Shown here: one piece after another, positions 24,689 through 31,482 of the stretch
Layout of the letters: every line of letters begins with the position of its first letter
Numbering within the stretch: position 1 is the first letter of the stretch
IMG/VR virus record: IMGVR_UViG_3300023196_002791
Location: 1 to 35,363 of that record
DNA length: 35,363 nt
Direction: 5' to 3' (one strand)
Source: a virus
The notes under the pieces: model-generated
What the model saw: the letters and a program-made list of their open reading frames with translations, nothing else
What the model was told of the DNA's origin: nothing
The model's database searches: none
Position numbers and translations under genes: made by a program

Positions 24689-25067
24689 ATTCCCAATCCC
24701 CCGGCGTCTGCCCGTCATCGTCGGCCTGCACCACGGCGCGCGAATGCTTGTGATCCGTGGCCTTGTGCATTCCCTCGGTGCCGCCCTGCAAGTGATGCGG
24801 TTCCAAATCAATGTGGAATTGCTGGGCGTCAACGCGCAGCCACAAGCCCGGCCTGACCGGAACCTGAAGCGCGACCGTGGCGTTGAACGAGTTGCGCCGA
24901 ATGTGAATGCGGTTTTTGCTGTCCAGCATGGTCTTACGCCACGCGGGCCAAACGTCATCGTTGTGAACCACGAACGAAGGCAGGTTATCGACGTTGCCCT
25001 TGCAAGCCTGCATGAGCGTCGGAATATCCAGCTTGAGGTTCAGTTCATCGGGTTGGTTCAACGGCAT
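24570..25067 (-). CDS. Hypothetical protein downstream of terminase
   Basis: A 165-residue protein starting MPLNQPDELNLKLDIPTLMQAC. The first two thirds are beta-rich with several His (QFHIDLEPHHLQGGTEGMHK). The last 40 residues are polar and share DNA with the GNAT-like gene. The start overlaps the previous stop (67 on both ends of the ATG/TAA junction), so coupling is likely. No family is recognised; a structural or packaging accessory role is only suggested by position. Confidence 0.6.
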   Translation of the reverse strand: MPLNQPDELNLKLDIPTLMQACKGNVDNLPSFVVHNDDVWPAWRKTMLDSKNRIHIRRNSFNATVALQVPVRPGLWLRVDAQQFHIDLEPHHLQGGTEGMHKATDHKHSRAVVQADDDGQTPGDWEYGKNRSTISERDGRKGPSLADIEHARKRGKGSIAVDITD

Positions 25068-25279
25068 TACTCATCCCTCCTGATTTCCCAGCGGCGATAG
25101 GCCGCCAGGTTCTTGATTTGAATGACCATCGTTTGCCCGTCGATGCCAGACTTGGACAGCTTGGCCACCACGGGCGCAAAGGTCCGCGCGGCGTCGTTCA
25201 CATCAACCACCCTGCCGCAAGCCCGGATTGCCGACTTAACCCGGTCGCCCTCGGCCCTGATTTCGTCCTCAGAATACAT
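25067..25279 (-). CDS. Hypothetical protein, 70 aa, after terminase large subunit
   Basis: Starts MYSEDEIRAEGDRVKSAIRACG at an ATG inside the last codons of the terminase gene (overlap 11 bases), with GGATGG about 10 bases upstream. An alternative start 12 bases earlier would give MATLMYSE. Helical and charged, with one Cys. Small proteins here are common in podoviruses, but I do not recognise this one. Confidence 0.65.
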   Translation of the reverse strand: MYSEDEIRAEGDRVKSAIRACGRVVDVNDAARTFAPVVAKLSKSGIDGQTMVIQIKNLAAYRRWEIRRDE

Positions 25280-26894
25280 CAAAGTCGCCATCCGCCATGA
25301 CCGCCTGCGTTGTCTCAACGCTCACTCTGCCGCCTGCCGCCTGATACTCGCCCGCGCCCAGCAGGCCATACCCGCCGCCGTCACACGGATGCGATGCGTC
25401 ATTTTTGACCGGCTTGTCCTGGTAGCGATCTTCCCCGGCCACTTGAACCCGCTTGTAATGCCAGGCACCCATCAGGCCGGTGCGCAGTTGCGGGCATCGT
25501 TCCTTGTTGACCAGAACGCCGGGCTTGCCTCGAATGGATCGACCGCAGGCCGCCACCCATGCCCCGGCGCGCAGCTTTGGATCCTGCGATGGTGCCGGGC
25601 GAATGTCGAATTTTCCCTCACGCCGCAGGAAATCCAGCACCTTGACCTCAAATATCTCATCGCGCCCCTCGCCTGCCGGGTCGCCCCAGCCCTGCCCGAT
25701 CTTGCCGCGCGACACATGGTCAGGAAACCAGCGGTTCAGGTCTTGCCAGCACTGGTCCTTGAAGCGATCCGTGCCCATTTCCCGCCCGATTGTCTCGCCC
25801 AGGATGAGGTATGTGCCTTCTGGATGCCGCTGAAACCAGATCGCCGCCGGTTGCAGCGTGCCGCCGCCAATGTCCATTCCGAACATAATCGGCAATTCCT
25901 TCATCGGTTGCAGATCGGGCACCGCGCTGGCGTCGTCGTCGTAGTTCGGCACCACGCGCTTGCCGTCGCTGACAAACTCATAAACGCCTTGCAGGTATGA
26001 ACGGATTTCAGCCACACGCTTACCGGCCAGCGCCCGGCCATAGTAGGATCGGGCACCAATCGGGTTGACCGTGTTGTCAACGCGGGACAGCGCAATCAGG
26101 TTTTCGGCGTATGGGTTGACGATCCAGTAGCGATCCGCCGCCTCGCATATCTCAATCGGGCAATTCACTTTCCTAGCCCGGCCCTTGTACCAGATCATCA
26201 CGTCCGCATCGGTCCAGCGCTGGCCCTGATAGTCGGGAAAGTTCTGGTCGATGACCTCGGCACCGCCGCCCTGTAGCGGCCTGACCTCAAGCACAGCGGG
26301 CGGTTGCTGGTGAAACTTGAAGCCCTCCGGCGTGTTGTTCAGGTGCCAGTCGGCAAGCCAATGATCGGCATGAGGCGCGTTGTAGTCGCCCCAAAGGCCG
26401 GACCATGTGGTTTCACGCTCATTGACGCGATACCGGCCCACACGCTCAGTCATGCGACTGACCACAACACGCGGGATTTCGCGCGCTTCGTTCAGGAATG
26501 CCGCCGTCAGTTCCATTGAAAGCAGCTTTTTAACATCGGCTGGCTTATCCAGGGCGATCAGGTTGACCTCTGCCTGCACGTCAGACCCGGCGGGCGCGTA
26601 GTTGTGCGTGGCTGGTGATCGCCAGACAATATCGCCGTATTTCTCCGGCGGGTAAACGATCTGATACGTCTGCGCGGTTGTGGTCCGCAGTTCCGGCGCG
26701 GTGTTGCGGATGATTGCAAACCTCGACCGGCGCACCCCGTCAGGCGATGCCGCCTGCACCTTGGCGATTTCCCTGATCTTGAGGATTGCGGGCAGCGTCT
26801 TACCCCCGCCGACCGGCCCGACCACGAATGAGCCGAACGAACGATCATTCAGGAAGTCAAACGCAACCGGGCTGGCCTTAAAGGTCCAGGTCAC
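25269..26894 (-). CDS. Terminase large subunit (DNA-packaging ATPase/nuclease)
   Basis: A 541-residue protein. Walker A GPVGGGKT is at residues 26-33; the ATPase region continues with SRFAIIRNTAPELRTTT and the Walker B-like segment LTAAFLNEARE. The nuclease domain begins with MFGMDIGGGT (first catalytic Asp), with later acidic residues in GDPAGEGRDE. It pumps DNA into the prohead through the portal and cuts the concatemer. The GTG start overlaps the upstream stop (GTGA), which is why the longer frame was rejected. It is coupled to the zinc-ribbon gene before it. Confidence 0.92.
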   Translation of the reverse strand: MTWTFKASPVAFDFLNDRSFGSFVVGPVGGGKTLPAILKIREIAKVQAASPDGVRRSRFAIIRNTAPELRTTTAQTYQIVYPPEKYGDIVWRSPATHNYAPAGSDVQAEVNLIALDKPADVKKLLSMELTAAFLNEAREIPRVVVSRMTERVGRYRVNERETTWSGLWGDYNAPHADHWLADWHLNNTPEGFKFHQQPPAVLEVRPLQGGGAEVIDQNFPDYQGQRWTDADVMIWYKGRARKVNCPIEICEAADRYWIVNPYAENLIALSRVDNTVNPIGARSYYGRALAGKRVAEIRSYLQGVYEFVSDGKRVVPNYDDDASAVPDLQPMKELPIMFGMDIGGGTLQPAAIWFQRHPEGTYLILGETIGREMGTDRFKDQCWQDLNRWFPDHVSRGKIGQGWGDPAGEGRDEIFEVKVLDFLRREGKFDIRPAPSQDPKLRAGAWVAACGRSIRGKPGVLVNKERCPQLRTGLMGAWHYKRVQVAGEDRYQDKPVKNDASHPCDGGGYGLLGAGEYQAAGGRVSVETTQAVMADGDFDVF

Positions 26895-27157
26895 GCCGTC
26901 CCCCCGCGCTTTTTCCCGTGGTGGCCTTTCATGTAGCACGGATGGCAAAGACCTGTCACGGCGCGCGCATTGATCGCCTCGCCGCAGTCTTTGCACCAGT
27001 GCCTTGCCCGCTTGCGCCTGACCGCCGATGCGTTTTTGTCATCGAATGGCACATCGCGGATCGCCAGATCAGCCTGCCGCCGCCAATCCGCCGTTTCAGC
27101 AATGGCGCGATCTGCAACCTTGGCAACCTCGCTCGGGTGCGCTCGAAACACGTTCAT
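26891..27157 (-). CDS. Small zinc-ribbon protein between terminase genes
   Basis: An 88-residue protein starting MNVFRAHPSEVAKVADRAI at an ATG overlapping the previous stop (ATGA). The N-terminal half is a charged helix; the C-terminal half has two CxxC knuckles (CKDC at 55-58, CHPC at 71-74) and ends in a basic tail (KGHHGKKRGG). This recalls DksA/TraR-type zinc proteins ('RADxAIRD...C..CG..I...R'), but the spacing between the Cys pairs is shorter (12 rather than about 17). A DNA- or RNA-polymerase-binding role is possible. Confidence 0.7.
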   Translation of the reverse strand: MNVFRAHPSEVAKVADRAIAETADWRRQADLAIRDVPFDDKNASAVRRKRARHWCKDCGEAINARAVTGLCHPCYMKGHHGKKRGGTA

Positions 27158-27567
27158 GCTGACATTTTGGCGATGAAATACACGTTGAGCAAGCCGTTGT
27201 CCGCAGGCCCGGCAATCGGCGCACCGCTTGGGTCCATGACAACCTGACCACCCATGACAACCACGGCGTGCCCCGTGCCCGTGCGCGTGTTCCCGCACAG
27301 GATCAGCGGCACGTCGGGCATTAATTCGCCCGACACGGCCAGAACGTCGGCAGGCTCGCCATAGTAATTCATCCATCCCAAGACGAGGCCGCGAATGGAA
27401 AGCCAGGATCGCACCCAATCGAATGCACCCTCTGCGCCGCGATCATCGCCAAAGAAGTGCGGCACATCTCGTTTGGGCAGCCCCATAATCGCCGCGATGC
27501 AGCAGCGGAAACAGTCTCCAATCTGCCCGATTTCAGGATCGTGCGGCGTTGCTTTGATATATTCCAT
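27154..27567 (-). CDS. Papain-like/C39-like cysteine-peptidase-fold protein
   Basis: A 137-residue protein. A Cys-His-Asp arrangement of the C39/papain-like kind is visible: Cys19 in GQIGDCFRCCIAAIMGL, His100 in GTGHAVVVMGG and Asp112 in VVMDPSG. Phage proteins with the layout 'GDCxxAxxAxxLxxP...VPhF...GHAVVxxxGxxxxDPhp' are common and usually unnamed. They could act as peptidases, amidases or ligand-binding relatives. TAAGGAGG precedes the ATG, a strong ribosome site. It lies between the two terminase subunits, an unusual place for such a gene. Confidence 0.7.
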   Translation of the reverse strand: MEYIKATPHDPEIGQIGDCFRCCIAAIMGLPKRDVPHFFGDDRGAEGAFDWVRSWLSIRGLVLGWMNYYGEPADVLAVSGELMPDVPLILCGNTRTGTGHAVVVMGGQVVMDPSGAPIAGPADNGLLNVYFIAKMSA

Positions 27568-27605
27568 CCAGTTTCCCTCCTTACGTGACGTTCACTCTCT
27601 GAGCG

Positions 27606-27619
27606 GCCCGCTGACGGGC
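27606..27619 (-). other. Short hairpin after terminase small subunit
   Basis: GCCCG-TCAG-CGGGC, a 5-bp stem with a four-base loop, within the 62-base gap between the terminase small subunit stop and the next ribosome site. No U run follows, so it may stabilise or process the RNA instead of ending it. Confidence 0.3.
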
Positions 27620-27629
27620 AACTCCGGTT

Positions 27630-28196
27630 TTAAGTACCATGACCGCCAAAAGGATCATCATCGCCGGTTGTGGCTGGCAGGCGGGCGCTGCCGGGTGTTG
27701 GCGCGCTCCACTTGGGGATCGCTTGCGCGTCGTCCTCTGGTTCTTCGATTTCTTCCTCGATCACTGCGGATTGCCCTGCGCCAGTCTCGCCCCAGCGAAA
27801 ATTGCAGCGCAGTGAGAATTCAGCGCCCCGGCTGGTTTCCCTGTGGAACAGCGATTGCTCCTGTTCTGCTTCGATTGTGGCCCTCGCCGCGCGCAAGACG
27901 TGTTGGATGGGTTCTAGGGCCGGATCGGTCATCTGCATGTATTCGAACAGGTACGAGCGGTTAATGCCCAGGTACGCGGCCAGCCCTGCGATCCCAGCTT
28001 TGTTTTCTTTCAGGACAAACGGCTTTCGGGTTTCGTTGCCGTCCTTGTCGGTTTTGATTTCCTCGGCCATGACCAGCAGGCCATTGAAATATGCTTGGCA
28101 GAGTTCCCTGATTTGATCCGCGCTGGTGATCTTGCGCACAAACATGCCGGTTTTTTCGTCGCGTGGATGCTTTGCGAATGATAGGCCCTCAATCAT
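27630..28196 (-). CDS. Terminase small subunit
   Basis: A 188-residue protein. The helix-turn-helix-like segment AGIAGLAAYLGINRSYLFEYM is the DNA-binding part seen in small terminases ('tv.GLa.yLgvsr.tl..y'). It is followed by a helical oligomerisation region (IQHVLRAARATIEAEQEQSLFH) and the family's end motif GAEFSLRCNFRWGE. The C-terminus is acidic and Pro-rich (EEEIEEPEDDAQ), likely the part that contacts the large subunit. It recognises the packaging site and regulates the large subunit. The ATG overlaps the replication gene stop (ATGA). Confidence 0.87.
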   Translation of the reverse strand: MIEGLSFAKHPRDEKTGMFVRKITSADQIRELCQAYFNGLLVMAEEIKTDKDGNETRKPFVLKENKAGIAGLAAYLGINRSYLFEYMQMTDPALEPIQHVLRAARATIEAEQEQSLFHRETSRGAEFSLRCNFRWGETGAGQSAVIEEEIEEPEDDAQAIPKWSAPTPGSARLPATTGDDDPFGGHGT

Positions 28197-29032
28197 TTTC
28201 CTGCCTTTGCTCTGAGTTCAGCGATTTGCGCGGCGGTTTCGGCTGGAACCCTCTTACCACGGCGGGCCGCCTGACCGCTAATAGCGGGAAGGTCAGGCGG
28301 TTTCGCTGCCTTTTGCGATTTTTCGCCCTTTCCGTCCTCGTCCTCGTCCTCGTCCTCGTGTCCGTCCTCGTCCTCGTATCCGTGTTTATCTCCGTCTCCT
28401 TGTATCGCTAGGGGTACGGATAGGGGTATTGATAGGTGTTCCGATACGCCATTTAGCAACGCGGGTTCGGTTGTGATTTTCGGGATGATTTCCGCCGCTT
28501 TGTGCCGAGTTGCAACGTCTGCCGCAGCGGCTGCGAATGAGGCAAACGACTGTGCCATTCGTGATAATGTTTCGCTCTGGTTTCTGGTTGGGTTTTCGGC
28601 TGCGCGCAGTGATTGGATCTTCTCGCGCCACTCGACCAAACGCGCCACCATAGCCAGCGTGATATCTGCCGCCACATACTGCACCAAATGGCTGTGGGGC
28701 AGCGCTTCAAGAACGCTCACCGGCCCGGCGGCGTGCTTGATGCTGGAAATCACATTGACCCGGAAAAAATCCACGATCTGCACCATTTCCTCATCCTCGT
28801 CACGCCGGATCAGGCCAACGTCGGACAAGTTCGCCAAGGCATCACCGGCCTGCGCGGAATTGAAAGGTAATTCGAGCGCTGCCAGTTCAGGCGGCATGAT
28901 AAACGCGCCAGCCGAATTGCCGTGCTTGGACGTGTGCAGATACAGATAGGTCATGCGGGCCGCGTCGTTTTCCAGCGCCCGAAACTTGCGGCTGCGCCAG
29001 ATTGATGTTGCGATCATGCCAAACCGCCTCAT
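28193..29032 (-). CDS. Replication initiator-like protein (winged-helix N-terminal domain)
   Basis: A 279-residue protein. Residues 6-95 (MIATSIWRSRKFRALENDAARMTYLYL ... ANLSDVGLIRRDEDEEMVQIVDFF) match the N-terminal winged-helix layout of phage replisome-organiser/O-like proteins. The middle is helical. Residues 197-208 (HLSIPLSVPLAI) are encoded by three 12-base tandem repeats that could act as iterons. Residues 219-234 are a Glu/Asp run encoded by hexamer repeats. The C-terminus is basic (RRGKRVPAE). Lambda O likewise carries its origin iterons inside its own gene. It likely binds the origin and recruits host helicase functions. Start at the ATGA overlap; MIATS five codons in is an alternative. 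Confidence 0.68.
   Translation of the reverse strand: MRRFGMIATSIWRSRKFRALENDAARMTYLYLHTSKHGNSAGAFIMPPELAALELPFNSAQAGDALANLSDVGLIRRDEDEEMVQIVDFFRVNVISSIKHAAGPVSVLEALPHSHLVQYVAADITLAMVARLVEWREKIQSLRAAENPTRNQSETLSRMAQSFASFAAAAADVATRHKAAEIIPKITTEPALLNGVSEHLSIPLSVPLAIQGDGDKHGYEDEDGHEDEDEDEDGKGEKSQKAAKPPDLPAISGQAARRGKRVPAETAAQIAELRAKAGK
28332..28378 (-). repeat. GAGGAC hexamer repeat encoding an acidic run
   Basis: Tandem GAGGAC (minus strand) units, interrupted once, encode EDEDGHEDEDEDEDG in the replication protein. A perfect short repeat of this type can expand or contract by 6 bases (two residues) without frameshift. Confidence 0.85.
28409..28444. repeat. Three tandem 12-base repeats (iteron-like) inside the replication gene
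   Basis: Read on the plus strand: TAGGGGTACGGA, TAGGGGTATTGA, TAGGTGTTCCGA, back to back. Core TAGGxGT and final GA are shared. They lie inside a probable replication initiator gene, as origin iterons do in lambdoid O genes. They encode a four-residue protein periodicity (SIPL, SVPL), so coding constraint is an alternative explanation. Confidence 0.6.
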
Positions 29033-29217
29033 GCCTTCACCCTAATCCGCTGCGCTAACTCCATGATTTCCGCCGATTGCGCGCGCCAGACATACACGCT
29101 TACGCCGCTGACGTGCTGGGCGCGATCCTCTGGCACATCAGCGTAAGCAATTTTCAGCGCCGCCCCCAAAACGCGCGGATCAGCGCCGATCAGAATTTTA
29201 GGATCAATATCAAACAT
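29029..29217 (-). CDS. Hypothetical protein, 62 aa, upstream of replication gene
   Basis: Starts MFDIDPKILIGADPRVLGAALKIAYADVPEDRAQHV; the ATG overlaps the end of the previous gene, and AAGGGGG lies about 10-15 bases upstream. The sequence is mixed helix and strand, ending in a basic helix (EIMELAQRIRVKA). It is coupled by ATGA to the replication gene, so a replication or regulatory role is conceivable. No family recognised. Confidence 0.62.
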   Translation of the reverse strand: MFDIDPKILIGADPRVLGAALKIAYADVPEDRAQHVSGVSVYVWRAQSAEIMELAQRIRVKA

Positions 29218-29590
29218 CGACCTTGGCCCCCTTGCCATCTTCAACCAAGCGCCCGCGCACTGTGACCGCCTGCCCTTTTGTGACTTCTGCCGCGTCGCGG
29301 CCTATGTCGCGGTTTTCCCGAAACGACCGCCCCAGCAAATACGGCAGGTACGCGGCCAGCCGGTCCTCGGTTGTCAGTTTGCCCTCTGGCGGCAGAACAG
29401 ACCGCAACCACCTGGCAATGCGCGGCTTGAGTTTTACCGTGATTTCAAAGGTGCATTCGTCCTCGCCCATCGACGGCGCAGCAAGCGCAGCCTCGACCCG
29501 CGCCATGGCCTCGGAAAGCGGTATGCCTTCCCTTTTGGCCAGGTTTTGCGCCCGGTCTATCATTTCCGACGCGCTTGTTTCCTCAGTCAT
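29210..29590 (-). CDS. Hypothetical protein, first gene of the leftward unit
   Basis: A 126-residue protein starting MTEETSASEMIDRAQNLAKREG. The N-terminal 35 residues look like a short helix-turn-helix-like or degron-like region (REGIPLSEAMARVEAAL). The middle (CTFEITVKLKPRIARWLRSVL) has a beta strand then a helix, reminiscent of ribbon-helix-helix-like packing but not convincing. It is the first gene behind a good promoter-like sequence and is therefore likely expressed early; a regulatory function is plausible but unproven. Confidence 0.65.
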   Translation of the reverse strand: MTEETSASEMIDRAQNLAKREGIPLSEAMARVEAALAAPSMGEDECTFEITVKLKPRIARWLRSVLPPEGKLTTEDRLAAYLPYLLGRSFRENRDIGRDAAEVTKGQAVTVRGRLVEDGKGAKVDV

Positions 29591-29608
29591 TTCAACACCT
29601 TGCTTTTT

Positions 29609-29636
29609 TTGTGGTAAATAATTGCTCTTTTATTAT
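29609..29636 (+). promoter_or_regulatory. Candidate rightward promoter
   Basis: TTGTGG (29609-29614), 16-base spacer, TATTAT (29631-29636). The -10 is a five-of-six match to TATAAT, the -35 is weaker. It would start transcription near 29643, about 58 bases before the first rightward gene. Its -10 overlaps the leftward -10 by five bases. Confidence 0.5.
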
Positions 29637-29658
29637 TAAAAACTATTGCCTATGTCAA
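29630..29658 (-). promoter_or_regulatory. Leftward sigma70-type promoter
   Basis: On the minus strand TTGACA (29658-29653, perfect consensus), an exact 17-base spacer, and TAATAA (29635-29630). It lies in the only AT-rich stretch of a GC-rich genome and faces the 126-residue gene, whose ATG is about 32 bases after the expected start. It probably drives the early leftward genes using host RNA polymerase. Confidence 0.75.
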
Positions 29659-29700
29659 TGTGGGCTGTTAGGTGACGTATAGCAAAAGGGAACGAACCAG

Positions 29701-29982
29701 ATGACCATGCACCGCATTGCCAACACTTTCCGCGATAGCCTCAATACAAAATTCGGGTTTCCACAAATACAGCCCAGCGTGGGTGAGTCATTTGATGTCA
29801 ACAACGACCTGCACCTGTTTGACATCAACACCGTCATGCACCGGGACGGGCACGTCACTAAAGGATCGCCCGCCAGTGTCACCCACGACAGTTTAATCGA
29901 CTACAACCGCCGCCACATGAGCGCTGACGCCTTCGCCGATCACTATGCCGACGACCCGACCGAAAACGGCTTTGGATACTGA
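29701..29982 (+). CDS. Hypothetical early protein, first gene of the rightward unit
   Basis: A 93-residue soluble protein (MTMHRIANTFRDSLNTKFGF) rich in His, Asp and Asn. AAAGGGAACGAACCAG precedes the ATG, and nearly the same leader (GAGGAACGAACCAG) precedes the next gene at 30010, so the two starts share a translation signal. It lies first after the divergent promoter region, where phages often place host-takeover proteins. No motif or family is recognised. Confidence 0.65.
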   Translation: MTMHRIANTFRDSLNTKFGFPQIQPSVGESFDVNNDLHLFDINTVMHRDGHVTKGSPASVTHDSLIDYNRRHMSADAFADHYADDPTENGFGY

Positions 29983-30009
29983 CGCATAATAACCAGAGGA
30001 ACGAACCAG

Positions 30010-30213
30010 ATGAATGATCTTTTCGACCAGCCCGGCGCACGCGGCCAGACCGGCGAACGCCAGACCGATCTTGAGGCATTGATTGCCGAAAACATGGATG
30101 ATGACGATATCCGGGATGCGTTCGATACCAACCCCAATTTGACCTTGGCGCAATTGGCCCGCATGGCCATGCGTTCGGTCCCTGAAATCAAAAAGGTGTT
30201 GTTGATTCTATGA
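30010..30213 (+). CDS. Small early protein sharing a motif with the polyvalent virion protein
   Basis: A 67-residue protein. Residues 15-40 (GERQTDLEALIAENMDDD then FDT) closely resemble the C-terminal tail of the 1222-residue virion protein (GERQTDLEDLIAER ... DLFDT), also at DNA level. The rest (LTLAQLARMAMRSVPEIKKVLLIL) is a helical region with a hydrophobic C-terminus. A shared binding surface, a decoy or an antidote for the virion protein are possible readings; none is proven. Overlaps the next gene by 4 bases. Confidence 0.7.
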   Translation: MNDLFDQPGARGQTGERQTDLEALIAENMDDDDIRDAFDTNPNLTLAQLARMAMRSVPEIKKVLLIL

Positions 30214-31046
30214 ACAACTACGAAGCAAAACAGGAAGCCAAGCGGGACCGGCTGAACGCCGCCGCCGACCGGGCAGAGGAACGCGCCGCCGCCGCATTTG
30301 ATCGCGGCGATCTGCGCGAGGAAAAATCCGGCATTCCGCTGGGCCAGCCGATCCTTGTTGGCCACCACAGCGAAGGCCGCCACCGTCGCGCCATTGCGCG
30401 GGCCGACAATGCCATGCGCAAGAGTATCGACGAAGGCAAGCGGGCCGGTGATCTGCGCGCACGCGCCGCCGCTGTTGGGCAAGGCGGGATCAGCAGCGAC
30501 GATCCCGAAGCGATCCGGAAACTGCAAGCCAAGATCAACAAGGCCGAGAACTGCCAAGCATTTATGAAGGCGGCGAACAAGGTTGTTCGCGCATTCTACA
30601 AGGCAGGCGTTCGTGACGCAGATAGCGGCGACTTGTGGCTGCGCTACCTGACCAAATTGAATGACCTGCCTGGCGGCGAAAACATCACGCCCGCCGCCGC
30701 CGCCGCTCTGTTGCAGGGCGATTTCGCCGGGCGCATTGGTTTTGCCGACTATCAGTTGACCAACAATAACGCCAACATCCGGCGCATGAAGCAGCGCCTT
30801 GCCCAGCTTGAGGCAAGTGCGGAAGCGGAAACCGTCGCGCAGGAATTCGACGGTTTTGAACTGGTCGAAAACACCGAAGCGAACCGCGTTCAATTCATGT
30901 TTGAGGCCAAGCCCGACGCCAATGTGCGCGCGGTCCTGAAATCAAAAGGGTTTCGCTGGGCACCATCGCAAGGCGCATGGCAGCGGCACTTGAACAACGC
31001 CGGGCGCTACGCGGCCCAGCGCGTCATCAATATGATGACGGAATGA
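30210..31046 (+). CDS. DUF3560-type protein
   Basis: A 278-residue protein. The N-terminus (NNYEAKQEAKRDRLNAAADRAEERAAAAF, then IPLGQPILVGHHSEGRHRR) is the signature of DUF3560, found in phages, plasmids and conjugative elements. The C-terminal 70 residues (EANRVQFMFEAKPDANVRAVLKSKGFRWAPSQGAWQRHL) form a second small domain commonly fused to it; its Trp-rich 'FRWSPxxxxWQRxL' motif is easy to recognise. DUF3560 proteins are linked to mobile-element early functions, possibly counter-defence, but the biochemical role is not established. The N-terminal half is a long charged helix. ATG overlaps the upstream stop (ATGA). Confidence 0.82.
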   Translation: MNNYEAKQEAKRDRLNAAADRAEERAAAAFDRGDLREEKSGIPLGQPILVGHHSEGRHRRAIARADNAMRKSIDEGKRAGDLRARAAAVGQGGISSDDPEAIRKLQAKINKAENCQAFMKAANKVVRAFYKAGVRDADSGDLWLRYLTKLNDLPGGENITPAAAAALLQGDFAGRIGFADYQLTNNNANIRRMKQRLAQLEASAEAETVAQEFDGFELVENTEANRVQFMFEAKPDANVRAVLKSKGFRWAPSQGAWQRHLNNAGRYAAQRVINMMTE

Positions 31047-31219
31047 CCTGCTCACAATGCAAAGACACCGGCATGATCCGCGAAACCAGGCGCGTGCTTT
31101 ACGAGCGCAGCACCGAAATTGCGGAAGCCTGCCGATGCGAAGCCGGGCGCGCGATCAGCGCCCCGGCACCACCCCAGCCCAGCAGCGATGATCTGCTTTA
31201 TCCAAGGAAGGAAGCCTGA
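31043..31219 (+). CDS. Small zinc-finger-like protein, 58 aa
   Basis: Starts MTCSQCKDTGMIRET at an ATG overlapping the previous stop (ATGA). It has CxxC at residues 3-6 and CxC at about 31-33 (EACRCEAG), a possible zinc knuckle like the DnaJ central region or rubredoxin-like ribbons ('C..C.dtG...'). The tail is Pro-rich. It sits between the DUF3560 gene and the recombination genes. Confidence 0.65.
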   Translation: MTCSQCKDTGMIRETRRVLYERSTEIAEACRCEAGRAISAPAPPQPSSDDLLYPRKEA

Positions 31220-31221
31220 AC

Positions 31222-31482
31222 ATGGCCCAATTTATCCTGCATCTGGTCAGAGACGGGAAGCTGTCTTGCCCAGACTATTACCCCGATTTCACAAACTCCA
31301 ACGCTTTAACTTTATCGTTTTCCAGCAAAGATCAGTATGCCGATCAAGGCAGTGTTACCGTGTTTTCCCTGGACGCCGTGACCGCCGAGTGTCTGGCTCG
31401 CATCGGGCAGATGGACCCGGCCCAGCGCGCCGCCGCCCTGCCGCACCTGCAACGCATCATGAACCCGGAGGAATTCGCATGA
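31222..31482 (+). CDS. Hypothetical protein, 86 aa, before the exonuclease
   Basis: Starts MAQFILHLVRDGKLSCPDYYPD just after AAGGAAGG and overlaps the exonuclease start by ATGA. An N-terminal beta domain is followed by a helical C-terminus (AQRAAALPHLQRIM). No family recognised; coupling suggests a partner or regulator of the recombination module. Confidence 0.65.
   Translation: MAQFILHLVRDGKLSCPDYYPDFTNSNALTLSFSSKDQYADQGSVTVFSLDAVTAECLARIGQMDPAQRAAALPHLQRIMNPEEFA

Noticed and set aside
26895-26996. Longer N-terminus for the terminase large subunit
   Set aside because: The extension is basic/low-complexity and lies inside the upstream gene; the GTG at 26894 gives a GTGA coupling and a normal terminase start.
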